Source: Clytia hemisphaerica (taxonomy: Eukaryota; Cnidaria; Hydrozoa; Leptothecata; Clytiidae). Taken from it: DNA of 64,000 nt. This document shows, one piece after another, positions 9,412 to 18,984 of the stretch. Every line of letters begins with the position of its first letter. The first letter of the stretch is position 1. The stretch spans positions 1,120,157-1,184,156 of the forward strand of contig CACVBU010000910.1 in the NCBI GenBank assembly GCA_902728285.1, given 5' to 3'. The position numbers were made by a program, and so were the translations under genes. The notes below the pieces were generated by a model. The model was not told the DNA's origin. It ran no database searches and saw only the letters and a program-made list of their open reading frames with translations.

Positions 9412-11253
9412 TACCGGGTGTCCCAGAAAAAAGTTCCGCTCTTTGAAGTGAATTTTCTCGAGTTCTATAAATTTTTAAATAATGAATATTTTTGCATTGG
9501 AAAGAGGAAGGATAAACTTAAATTTTGAGGGGTCATTTATGAAATTAAGTAAACTTGATCAAAAGTTATAGCCTAAATGCTAAAACATCACTTTTCAAAA
9601 AAGTCAAAAAAAGACGTAAAAAGAGGAGATCAAATCATCATAAAGAAAGCACTTCTTTTGCCAATTTATTTACGCTCAAAGTTTTTTCCATGCAGTTCTT
9701 TAAGGTGTCTTTATTTTATTGTTAATTCCTTTTCTTTTCTTTGTCCAATTTAACGAGTTCCCATGGGCACAATCAAGGGGCACGATGCTTTTTCGAGCTC
9801 CAAACATTCATCAAAATCTTACAAATAGTTTCCAAAGCTTTTTGTGTATACATTGTTGAGAGTGAGAAGGAAAAAGCTTGTATCGAGTGTGTTGAGAAAA
9901 ATGCCTCGCCTAACTATTCCACAAAGAACTTGGGTGTGTATTGAGTTTACACGCACAAAGAATGCCGCAGAAGTACTGACACGATGGCCTAACCAATGGC
10001 CCAATGTTCCTCCTCCGACAAGAGAAGTCATACTCAAAAACTTTCAAAAATTTGGTAGAGAAGGAACTTGCCACAACCTCAACAAAGGTCGAAGCGGCAG
10101 AAGGGTCACTGTCATGACGCAAGCGAACAAAAATATGGTTAGAAGATCTTTACAGCAAAATGGTCGTCGTTCTTGTCGAAGGAACGGGGTGCACCTTACT
10201 CGATCCACTTTCAATCGAATCGTCAAGGAAATAAAATTTCATCCTTACGTGTTGGTAAAGAAGCAAAAACTAAAAAATCAGGATCCAGCAAGAAGATTAA
10301 CCTTTTGCAACTGGTTCAGAAATATGAATAATGCAAATTTTTTATCAAATTTGATCATTTCTGACGAGGCAATTTTCAGCATGAACTCTGATGTGAATAC
10401 TCGTAATGTTATTTACTATTCTGAACATGGTCAAGGGCATCCCGATGACCACTATGTGGAGTTTGAGCAAGGGGCGGATCAGGTGATGGTTTGGCTGGGC
10501 TTAACAGGAAATGGATTAGTGTTGGGTCCACATTCTGTTCAGGGAAGGTTGGATACAAGGGAATATATGAGAATCGTGCGTTATAATGTCATTCCACAAG
10601 ACTTCGTGAGGCTTGGGATCAATAGGGCAACGTCTTGGTGGATTCAAGATAGAGCGACTCCCCACACGAGCGACTCCCCACACAAGCAACGCTTCACTGC
10701 GCTATCTTCGTGGTCAGTTTCCAAGAAAGGTGGTCAGCAATAGAGGAGATGTTGAGTGGCCCCCAAGATCGCCTGATCTCACTGTATCTGATTTCTTTTT
10801 GTGGGGTTACATGAAACAGCAGATCTGGGAACAACCCGAAAATTGGTAACCTCCGACCCTTTCAATCAATTGAAAGCTTTAATTAGAAATGTTGCAGCTA
10901 ACCTCGACCCTCAAATGGTTCGAAATGCTTTCGCAGCAATGATTAATCGTGTAAATAAGTGCTTTGGAAAATATGGAAATACATTTCCTGATGAATAAAA
11001 AACTTTTTGTGTATTTGTCTTAAAATGAATTTAATCCCCTCTTTTTTCGTCTTTTTTTGACTTTTTTGAAATGTGATGTTTTAGCATTTAGGCCAAAACT
11101 TTTGATCAAGTTGACTTAATTTAATAAATGACCCCTCTAAATTTAAGTTTATCCTTCCTCTTTCCAATGCAAAAAGATTCAATATCTAAAAGTTCAGAGA
11201 ACTCGAGGAAATTCACTTCAAAGAGCAGAACCTTTTTTCTGGGACACCCGGTA
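9412..11253. mobile_element. Mariner-type (Tc1/mariner/IS630) transposon in the small-gene array
   Basis: Terminal inverted repeats begin CCGGGTGTCCCAGAAAAAAG at 9414 and mirror the right end at 11251; similarity extends >45 bases (through GAACTCGAGAAAATTCACTT-like sequence). TA target duplications are at 9412-9413 and 11252-11253. The uninterrupted sister site near 8076 (TTTTGTAGAATAGAAAGAAA) shows the empty target, so insertion followed the tandem duplication. Length between the TAs is 1838 bp. Related solo ends lie at 26504-26560 and, more divergent, at 36008 and 37321. Confidence 0.9.
9901..10996 (+). pseudogene. Mariner-type transposase, frameshifted
   Basis: Starts at ATG 9901 (MPRLTIPQRTWVCIEF). 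The N-terminal helix-turn-helix region (VILKNFQKFGREG, then GRSGRR) resembles the DUF4817-type head of insect and cnidarian mariner relatives. Catalytic motifs: first Asp in LIISDEAIFS, second Asp in WWIQDRATPHT, third Asp in WPPRSPDLTVSDFFLWGYMK. A 16-bp tandem duplication (CGACTCCCCACACGAG at ~10655-10686) and a second shift near 10840 (after WEQP) break the frame; the C-terminus resumes as LVTSDPFNQLKALI and ends at 10996-10998. The element encodes no full-length enzyme. Confidence 0.85.
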
Positions 11254-11393
11254 GAAAGAGAGAAATCAGTAAAAATACAGACATATTGAAGTTCTTAATG
11301 GCCAGAAAACAAGCTGTCAGTGAAAAGACTTAAATTTCAGATAAAACCAAAGTGAAAGTAAATTTGAAAGTGTCAAAAACACGCTCTCAGCCA

Positions 11394-11426
11394 AAACGAA
11401 AACAAAAGTGAAAGTGATCACGTGAC
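11394..11426 (+). promoter_or_regulatory. Composite ISRE-like/E-box element upstream of C2
   Basis: AAAACGAAAACAAAAGTGAA then AGTGATCACGTGAC (CACGTG 11419-11424), 67 bases before the C2 ATG. A second partial block, CCAAAGTGAAAGTAAATTTG, lies 45 bases further upstream (~11347), so this copy may carry two IRF-like sites. Confidence 0.5.
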
Positions 11427-11490
11427 TTCTGTTTAACACAATATTTCTATATTTTGCTGTAATTTTTAGATAAACAATTCAAAATAAAAA

Positions 11491-11553
11491 ATGGAAAAAG
11501 CTATAGTTGTACATATAGATTATACTATATTTATATGGGAAGAACTCCTCTAA
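11491..11553 (+). pseudogene. C2: truncated copy of family C (20 codons)
   Basis: ATG 11491 gives MEKAIVVHIDYTIFIWEELL then stop. The first 12 residues match C1. A deletion of about 190 bases relative to C1 fuses the head to what is the 3' flank in C1 (TTTATATGGGAAGAACTCCT), removing the Cys cluster and the membrane segment. Confidence 0.6.
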
Positions 11554-11635
11554 AGTCAACTAAAATTGATGTTTTCGAGTTTTCTATTTGTCAAAAAAAA
11601 ACGCTCTCAGTTAAAAGACTTTCTCTAAAATTTTG

Positions 11636-11665
11636 AGAAAACAAAAGTGAAAGTGATCACGTGAC
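11636..11665 (+). promoter_or_regulatory. Composite ISRE-like/E-box element upstream of B3
   Basis: GAGAAAACAAAAGTGAAAGT followed by GATCACGTGAC, CACGTG at 11658-11663, 95 bases before the B3 ATG, the same distance as for B2. It is preceded by CGCTCTCAGTTAAAAGACTT as in the other copies. Confidence 0.55.
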
Positions 11666-11757
11666 TTTCTTCTAAATCTTGTATTTCTATATTATTTTTA
11701 TTTTACAGATAATTAAAAAAACTACATACCATGTAATGTACCAATGGCCACCTAAAT

Positions 11758-12072
11758 ATGTCTGATCCTGTGGTCCTGTTTCTTCCTCCTGCTCCTCGTG
11801 TCCTTCCTCCCGTTCCTGTTGCTCCGCCTCCCGTTCCTGCTGTTGTCCCTGCTGTCGTCCTAGCTGATATTCTTCTAGATGTCCCTGCTTTTCTTCCTCC
11901 TCCTATTCCTGATGTTGTTCCTGTTGTCGTTCCTGATGATAATGTAAATGTGCAATTTCGTCCTCCTTCCTCTCCTTGTAAGTGTCCTGATTTCCTTGGT
12001 ACATTGCTGTTAACATTTCATTTATTTATTTATTCATATTTCATTTTTTATAACAAACAAATGTACGGATAA
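11758..12072 (+). CDS. B3: small proline-rich protein, family B, with replaced tail (104 aa)
   Basis: ATG 11758 to TAA 12072. Head MSDPVVLFLPPAP and the longest Pro/Val/Ala-rich run of the family, then conserved VNVQFRPPSSPCKCPDFLGT. After that the sequence departs from B2 at the DNA level. The new tail (LLLTFHLFIYSYFIFYNKQMYG) is encoded by an AT-rich repeat-like stretch yet is still strongly hydrophobic. The Pro-rich core varies between copies by in-frame units while head, Cys block and hydrophobic tail are kept, which suggests selection on a membrane-linked Pro-rich protein. Function unknown. Confidence 0.5.
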   Translation: MSDPVVLFLPPAPRVLPPVPVAPPPVPAVVPAVVLADILLDVPAFLPPPIPDVVPVVVPDDNVNVQFRPPSSPCKCPDFLGTLLLTFHLFIYSYFIFYNKQMYG

Positions 12073-12274
12073 TGGGTCCTAGGACCTTTTAGTATGATAT
12101 ATATATATAGATAGATAGCTCTATTTAATTCACAAGAAAGATAACGTCGATGAAACTGACAACTGGCACCGCAGCAAGTGCAACCAGTTGCTTACACTTA
12201 AACGATGATTCGTGTGCTGTGGAATTATTCAAGAAGGAAAATTCAAATCAGCAGAATGGCAAAAAGTTGAACAG

Positions 12275-12483
12275 TTTTTCAATCTAACTATAACTATCAA
12301 CCTCACCAGCAAGAGATTGAGCGGTATATGGTTGACCGATACAACAGAGAAAGTGCGGAGCAAAAGAACACTGATCCGGAACACAAGAAGTACCACAAAA
12401 TGCTTGATGAAGCAAGTCATTACTTTCGCAAGATACAACAATTAAAAACAATATGGTTTGAGTTAAGGATTTTTAAATTTTAA
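12275..12483 (+). pseudogene. Orphan coding fragment (probable transposon-derived exon)
   Basis: A frame opening after a TTGAACAG acceptor-like site reads cleanly as QQEIERYMVDRYN, then EHKKYHKMLDEASHYFRKIQ, and stops at 12483. Its composition is clearly coding-like, but it has no start and I recognise no family. Adjacent fragments (12634-12827 and the R2-like piece) suggest a graveyard of mobile-element exons. Confidence 0.35.
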
Positions 12484-12633
12484 CTTCTGTTGCCTCTTTA
12501 ATTTTCCAAAGTGAGATCACTCATATTGTTATTTTTCAATTGTCTTATCTTCCAACTGTGCTTCATCGAGCACCTGATGACTGTTTGATTGACTGTGTTT
12601 CAATAGTAATCTAACTTTTGTTCTACTTATAAG

Positions 12634-12827
12634 AACATCATGAAACTTTGCTTGATGGCCATTGCCCGAATAAGTTATTAAAGCACAACTCCTGGACAGC
12701 AGAAGAATGGCAAATATTTGCTTATCCAGTAGCAGCGATTTTTTTCTTTGAAAAAGTACCAGAACAGGAATATCATCTCATAATCGATTTTTTCAAACTT
12801 AAAATACATTGTAAAATATTTTTTTAA
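12634..12827 (+). pseudogene. Orphan coding fragment resembling cnidarian transposase-like proteins
   Basis: After a TTCTACTTATAAG acceptor-like site the frame reads LLDGHCPNKLLKHNSWTAEE, then EWQIFAYPVAAIFFFEKVPE, and ends at TAA 12827. The HNSWTAEEWQIFAYP pattern resembles a segment seen in large uncharacterised transposase-like cnidarian proteins (family not named with confidence). No start or further exons seen. Confidence 0.35.
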
Positions 12828-12888
12828 TCAAAATTATGTTTAACAAATATATTGAAAAGTAATAATTCGTTATAAACAAAGATAACTT

Positions 12889-14274
12889 GTGCGGAAAAAA
12901 CGTCTTCATTCATTGACCCCCGGATTTTTCATTAATATCATTAATAATGATATGTTTGTCACATCAACTGAACAGGATACTCAACTATTGCTGAATGTAT
13001 TAACTAAATGGTGTAACTGGGCAAACCTGATTGTCAGAGTTGATAAATGCGTTACCTTCGGTATCAAGAAAAACGGTTCAACATCAGCTCAATTCAAACC
13101 TTATCTTCGTATACTAAACGAAATGGTACCTGCAGTTAAAATTGGTGATAAATTTACATATCTTGGAAAGGACTTTTCATTTGATATGAGCACAAGTAAA
13201 GTGAAAGAGGAGCTAATCTCAGAGATGAACAAGTGCGTTGACACCATAAACCGTCTTCCAATTCATCCGAGAAATAAATTGCTTATTATATCGAGATATG
13301 TATATAGCAAAATGCGCTGGACATTTTCGATTTACAAACTTTCAACAACTTGGGTGATACAGAATCTAGACTCTATAGTGAAAGAGTACACAAAACGTTG
13401 GCTCAGATTACCCCAGAGTGCAAATACCAGACATCTTTACCTCCCAGTCAAGAAACTTGGTATGAAATTTATGTTACCATCTGATTGCTACAAATCAAGT
13501 CAGTTGACTACTCGTAATATCCTGAAAGAATCCGCCAATCCTGAAATTCGCAATCTTTACCAGTTAACAGCACAGAAACACATCGAGATAGATACCCTGC
13601 TTCATCTGAAAAAACCGAAACAACCGAAAGATCGTCTTGTCAACAAAACCGTCGAAAAGATTTTAAACGATATGAATGTTTTAAAAGAACAGAACACGAT
13701 AATGAATCAGGTTGCTCAGGAATGCTCTGTCAGTGCCATCAGTCAATGGCAAACCGTTTGCGAAAAGCTCCCAACTAACATCTTCGTTTTCGTTAGAAAA
13801 GCAATCATTCTTCAACTAGCGAACAACACCAATTTATTTCGATGGAAAAAGATCCAATCAAACCTTTGTGGATTATGTGTCAACAATAAGCAAACCCAGT
13901 TACATATCTTCAATAATTGTTTGTTTGCTTTAAATGGTGGAAGATTCACATGGCGTCACGATTCTATTCTGTTCACAATGTGTCACTATTTGAAACTACT
14001 TGAGAATATGGGCTTTGAACTTTTTGCAGATCTTGATGGATTCCGAAATCCAGCTGAATTCTTTGATGGACCACGCCCAGATATCTTATTAAAGATAGGA
14101 AATGAACTTAATGCAATTGAGATCAATACCACACGAATGATGCTTAAAATGTCTGAAGTAGCAATTAGAAGCTCTCATTTTATTTATTGTAGACGAAATA
14201 GTATTGAATGGGAAAACCCTGATATACTTAAATTTATTGATATATTTTTAAAATTAATTTTGACGATAACATAG
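12889..14274 (+). pseudogene. R2-type non-LTR retrotransposon, 3' half (RT end, CCHC, restriction-like endonuclease)
   Basis: A 461-codon frame without a convincing start; it begins inside the reverse transcriptase. NNDMFVTSTEQDTQLLL stands where the FADD box should be, so the catalytic Asp pair is degraded or cut off. Downstream is CGLCVNNKQTQLHIFNNC, which fits C-x2-C-x8-H-x4-C of R2-clade proteins exactly. It is followed by GPRPDILL and ELNAIEINTT, the PD...(D/E)xK core of a restriction-like endonuclease. This places it in the R2/NeSL/Hero group that uses a site-specific endonuclease. The copy is 5' truncated, as is usual for LINEs, but the visible part has no stop until 14274. Confidence 0.75.
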
Positions 14275-14778
14275 ATATGGTGGCCAACTTTTGTAAATTG
14301 TTGAGATAAACATATCTAATTTTTATTGTATATTTTAGGAATCTTTTTAATTTTTAAATACAAAAAAATGAAGTTAAAAAAAAAAAAATATTCTTGACAA
14401 AGTCTATTCCTGCTTACTGTACCTTTTTTGGCTTTTTTGGAGTAAGCTTTCTTTGACTGCACTTTCTTTTGACAGGTGACACGTGTGGACTGCAGGTCTA
14501 AACAAAAGTAACGGAACAAGTTTTTCAATTTCAAAATTTCATTCTTTTTATTTGACATCCCACTCCCAACCAACTTTTGAAAACAGAAATTATAATTACC
14601 ACAATTATCTGTATTAGCCATTTTACCTTCTCAAAAAGCTCCTCCCTACAATTAGTAGATCAAGGGAGAGGATTTAGAAGATGAACAAAAAATTAACCAA
14701 ACATTTCTATTACCTTTCGTTTATTTGCACTGGTAGCTTGAGGTAATTTATCTTTTTGACTTTCTCTCTAATCCTCAT
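14275..14778. other. Non-coding stretch, likely 3' flank
   Basis: AT-rich, with a poly-A/T run at ~14376-14390. A short minus-strand frame here has no supporting motif. Nothing else seen. Confidence 0.4.
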
Positions 14779-17133
14779 TCATATCCAACTGCCTGCGCAC
14801 TTGTTCAGCTGCTCCTGATTCTATTAAGTTTAATAAAAACAACATTGAATTCAATTTTAGGGATTTGGAATTTTATACTAATAAATGTTGTGAAAACTGA
14901 AATGGGAATTCATACTAAGGAAGTTTGAGAATTTGCTACGAAAGGGTTACAAGTGCTAATAAAAACTGACTCAAAAATATAATAATTGAAAAAAAAGTTT
15001 CAAAAGATTCTTTACCTGTGATCCTGATTTTCTCATTTCTTTTATGTTTCTTCTTCTTTCATGGACAATGGTCAGGATGGAACTTCTGATCTTGTTCTTT
15101 CCCATGTGTTCAAGCATCCTCAAATATGTTGTTGATTCACCATGCAACCAATCAACAAAAGCATCAAGTTCCTCTTTGTTTACTTTATCTGCAAATGATG
15201 CTGGCAGTCTATCATCAGACCATTTCCGTTTGACCTCAGCACGTAGTTGCTTTTGCCTGGTGTGAGGAATAAAAATACATGTCCTAGAAAATTTGAATTA
15301 ACTCCTAGCAAAATATTAGTTGGTTTTGTTAAAATAAAAAGTTGCAATTCTACAGCCACAAAATTTGACATAGATAAACTTACTTAATCTTTTGTTTAAT
15401 GAAACTCTCTAGTGTGGTGTGAACTTTAATATTTCCAAACTAATAGCAACTCATATTCCAAGTAAAAGGAGTTATATGAAAGCCTTGCAGAAACAATATC
15501 ATGATTGAGTGAATGACATACCATGTCTGATTTTGACAACTATTTCAGAGATGCAAATAAAAGAAGAAGCTATTGCTTGGCAAACTGCTGCCAAATCAAA
15601 TACATTGTAAATATGAGAGACTTACTGAAGGTTTTTCTGTCGTTTCAGAAGTCTATTTGTCATTGGTGTTGATGCCTTTATAGATTTCCTGGTGGGAGTG
15701 TCACTGTGATTTTTTGTTATTGGGTAGACTGTCTGAAATTGTAGGACCTCCTTTATTGTAAACTCCATGGATGAAAGCAAAAAGTACTGGTCTGGCGTTC
15801 TGATTAGCGTTTCAAATAGCTTTCCATCCAATTCGTGACCTGGTAACGAAATGTGTACATTTTTTTTATAAGCATACTCAGACTCTCCCACTTGATAAAT
15901 GATATCAATTGATTCTGATAATCGATTGACAATCAATAATCGGGATTTTATGGGAGGCTTGATTGCCTACCAAATTGATCGATTATTCAATTGACTCTAA
16001 GATGATTGATTGATCACAATTTATAACTAAGCGATGAAAAAACTAACTGTGATCAATCGATACTTAAGATATTAGAATAGTCTTGATTACCTATCCATTA
16101 TGTTTATCTCTATCAATATCCAGTCATTGATTGCAAAATGATTAAACTAATTACATATCAAGTGGGATAGTCTAGTACCATAAGTTGGTCTTATGTCAAC
16201 ATTCCTCTTCTAATTCCAACACTCAGTTTTAGAGATAGAAATAATAGTAAAGTCAGAATCAATAATAGACAAAAGATTTTTTCCTTTCTGGTCTCTAAGT
16301 AAGGCAGCAATCCCAAATATCTTGTTTCATGTCGTCAGACAGATTCTCGAAAATTGAGTCGGTAAATTTGTCTGACTTTTTCTGTCAATAATGTTTCCTT
16401 CGTTCAAAAATTTATTATTACCAATTCTTTGCGAGCGATTTTCTAGCGCGTTCGCCGCATTTTGACTTTATTTATTATTACATGCGTTATTTTGGGTCTG
16501 AGGTCACAGTGTGCAAAGGTCATAATTTGAAACCACCCATAACACGCGGTTGGCTGGCTGGCAGTTTCCCTTGAGAATACACTCCAAAAATGGATGATGG
16601 AGGTAAGAAAACGCGAAAATTTTTACGACCAACCAACTCACTTTTTAGACCCAACGAGGACATGAAATGAAGATATTTTTAATTGCCGCCTAATGAAATA
16701 TAGTTTCCATAAGCAATTTCGACTTTTCTACTATTCCTATTTCCAAAGAAGTGGTGTCGGGATTAGAAGAGAGATAGATGTCGACATCAGACCAAGTTAC
16801 GGTATTATCTATGATTCAACAAAGTAATGACGAGCCTCTACCTGGCTTAGATACAGTCTGTGAGAAGCCTGCAGAGTTTGAATAATAAGAGGTGGTTGAA
16901 AGAATGAGCCAAAAAAAAATTTAGGGACCTTCTGGACAACCACATAATTTTCAGAGGAAAAGAACTTCTTAAGCACTTCAACAATTCATCAAAATAAAAG
17001 AGAACAAAAAGATTTTTCAGGTTAAAAATTATTACGACATACTTATAATTTTATCAGCAAGATCAGCTGGAAATGTTCTTCGTAGGAAGGTTGCCAGTTC
17101 GTCTTTAGTAAAGTCTTCCAATCCAGGTTCCAT
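14779..17133 (-). CDS. Unidentified multi-exon gene with possible SAM-like start
   Basis: Minus-strand exons: 17043-17133 (ATG 17133, MEPGLEDFTKDELATFLRR, donor GTATGT), 15626-15966 (acceptor TAG, donor GTAAGT), 15016-15256 (acceptor CACCAG, donor GTAAAG), and probably 14779-14820 (NQEQLNKCAGSWI, stop). The last three join in phase (2, then 0). The link from the first exon to 15966 is not in phase by itself, so at least one exon is missing between. The N-terminal exon looks like the first helices of a SAM or SAM-like domain (inference). The third exon is charged: KRKWSDDRLPASFADKV and VHERRRNIKEMRKSG. I do not recognise the protein. It lies among mobile elements and could itself be element-derived, but no inactivating change is seen. 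Confidence 0.45.
16176..16804. mobile_element. Two halves of a TACC(G)TAAGTTGG-type MITE around a CpG-rich core
   Basis: TACCATAAGTTGGTCTTATG at 16176 is mirrored by a complementary end (CATCAGACCAAGTTACGGTA) at 16804. The same family occurs intact at 54259-54493 (235 bp) and as parts at ~51914-52120 and ~52845-52920. Here the ends are 629 bp apart because ~430 bp of unrelated, CpG-richer DNA (16300-16730) lies between them. Confidence 0.6.
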
Positions 17134-17280
17134 TTTAAATATCTTTATATCGAAAACTATTTTCTATGTATGACTTTTCTTGATCTAGTGCGCGTTGTAA
17201 AAGAATTATGCACGTGCTTCGCAACCGTAAGAAAACAATCTCAAAAACTGGGTAAGCATGGACACACGGATATGTCATTT

Positions 17281-18060
17281 GTGACCCTCCAAACGATTTG
17301 GAGTACATTAAAAACGAGACCGGTCTTGGTGCGGTCGTGCTCGTGCCGCTTTCCGACTGGTTAATTGTGCGTGTAAAAGTTTAAAAAAGCGGCCAGAAGA
17401 CCGCACAGTACCGTATGGTCCGTGCGTACAAAACGCCAACTAAAGCGGACGATGGTGCGGTCCCTGCCGACTAAAGCAGACGATGGTGCGGTCCCTGCCG
17501 ACTAAAGCGGACGATGGTGCGGTCCCTGCCGACTAAAGCGGACGATGGTGCGGTCCCCGCCGTTTGTTTATATTTCATTCAGTTGCCGTAAGAATTTCAG
17601 CCTCCAGTTCAAGCAAGCAAAACAACAATTTGTTTCTGGACACACAAAAAGAACTTGCGATGTTCGATGTTCGATGCTCACATGTGAATTCTTGAGTTCA
17701 ATTTTGTTTATTTTGCCGAACGTTATAAAATCGGCGAACAGTCGTGTAAAAAACCATTCCGTAAAATGTATGCTGTTTGTTATGATTTCTCGTTTGCCGG
17801 CAAACATTTCGAACGGCAAAATGTCCGCACCATGACCGCACTGAATACCGCACTTATTCAAATGGTGCTCTTTAGTGACCGATCGAGTGCGTTTGAATGG
17901 ATTTTTAGAAAAGATTTTTGAATGATTTCTGGCCGATACAAAGCTATCATTTTACCGCACGGTAAATCGTTTCGCCGCTTTTTTGCCGCACATTTTATCG
18001 ATCTGTCCGCACCAAGACCGGTCTTATTTTTAATGTACTCCAAATCGCTTGGGGGGTCAC
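17281..18060. mobile_element. 780-bp inverted-repeat element
   Basis: The first 53 bases (GTGACCCTCCAAACGATTTG, then GAGTACATTAAAAACGAGAC) are mirrored at 18007-18060 with few differences. ATTT flanks both sides, a possible 4-bp target duplication. The element is GC-richer than its surroundings and full of GTGCGGTC words. Frames of ~95 codons on opposite strands inside it shadow each other and show no known motif, so I treat it as non-autonomous. Confidence 0.75.
17438..17561 (+). repeat. Four tandem 31-bp repeats inside the 17.3-18.1 kb element
   Basis: The unit GACTAAAGCGGACGATGGTG-CGGTCCCTGCC starts at 17438, 17469, 17500 and 17531. Copies differ by single bases. There are no spacers, so this is a minisatellite, not a CRISPR array. 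Confidence 0.9.
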
Positions 18061-18163
18061 ATTTTATCCAAGGGAATTCATCTCGATTTTATAATGTCCG
18101 TCTGACCAGGAAATATGTCGGCTAAAGCGCATGCACGAATTTAATAATCTCCAGACTTGAAAT

Positions 18164-18582
18164 TTGATAATTGAATCGGATAAAGCACATGTACACTGTC
18201 CTTGTTCAATATGCAGAAACAAAGCTGTCAATCCTGCTACTGAAATAAGAAATCGTAAAGAATTTGAGGAACTGTTCGGGGAAAGCAATAGAAATGAATT
18301 ACAACAAGTACAAGAGAGTGAGGCAAGCATGCAATCTGTCCCTGGTCACTGTAGCAGCAATGTTAGCAATAGTATCAACCAGTCAGGAAATTTTATTGAT
18401 GAACAACAAGATCAAGATGTTACTGAAAGTTCAGATAGTCTGCTGAGGGGAGAACATGATGATGATGATACTGATGATGACAGTGACAATGTTGCTGATA
18501 CTACTGATCAATCACACGATGAGAGTGCTGAGGAGAATAGAGATGGGAATATCAATGGAATTGCGGAACAAAATGCTAACAG
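18164..18582 (+). pseudogene. Coding exon with CxCxxC motif and acidic tail, 5' incomplete
   Basis: The frame reads DKAHVHCPCSICRNKAVNPA, followed by a Gln/Ser-rich part and an Asp-rich run (HDDDDTDDDSDN), and ends at a good donor (AACAG|GTAAAA, 18582). The HVHCPCxxCR...AV pattern resembles the head of large uncharacterised transposase-like proteins common in cnidarian genomes, the same general class suggested for 12634-12827. No ATG supports the start and no next exon was found. Confidence 0.4.
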
Positions 18583-18984
18583 GTAAAATTAAATTTTTTC
18601 ACGGGTTATTGTGCTTTTTCTGTTTTCCATATTTACTTTACCTTCTTGTGCCGCCGCCACACGCACAGTCTGTATAAAAAGTTTATATGAACCAGACCTG
18701 ATCAATCAAACTTTTTGAACAAATCAAACAATCGAAGTTCAATCTTATAGGCTTTTTTAGTGCTTTAGTAGAGCAAAGTCAAAGTCGGGAGATCAAGGGA
18801 ACAGCTATATGAGAAATTATGGAAAGAGAAATGCACTCCAACCCTGACCCTAACCGATATAAACAACTTTCACCCGCACGGATTGAATAACAAAAAAATC
18901 TTCTTTCACCCGTATGAAGGAGTCAGCACCGTAATGAACAGGAGTTTTATAGACCTTTTGCTTATCATGATACCATTTTGACTT

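Noticed and set aside
17438-17561. 31-bp repeats as a CRISPR array
   Set aside because: Repeats are contiguous with no spacers and lie in a eukaryotic mobile element.
17545-17861. ~95-codon frames on both strands inside the 780-bp element
   Set aside because: Opposite-strand shadows of one another in GC-richer DNA, without ATG context or motifs.
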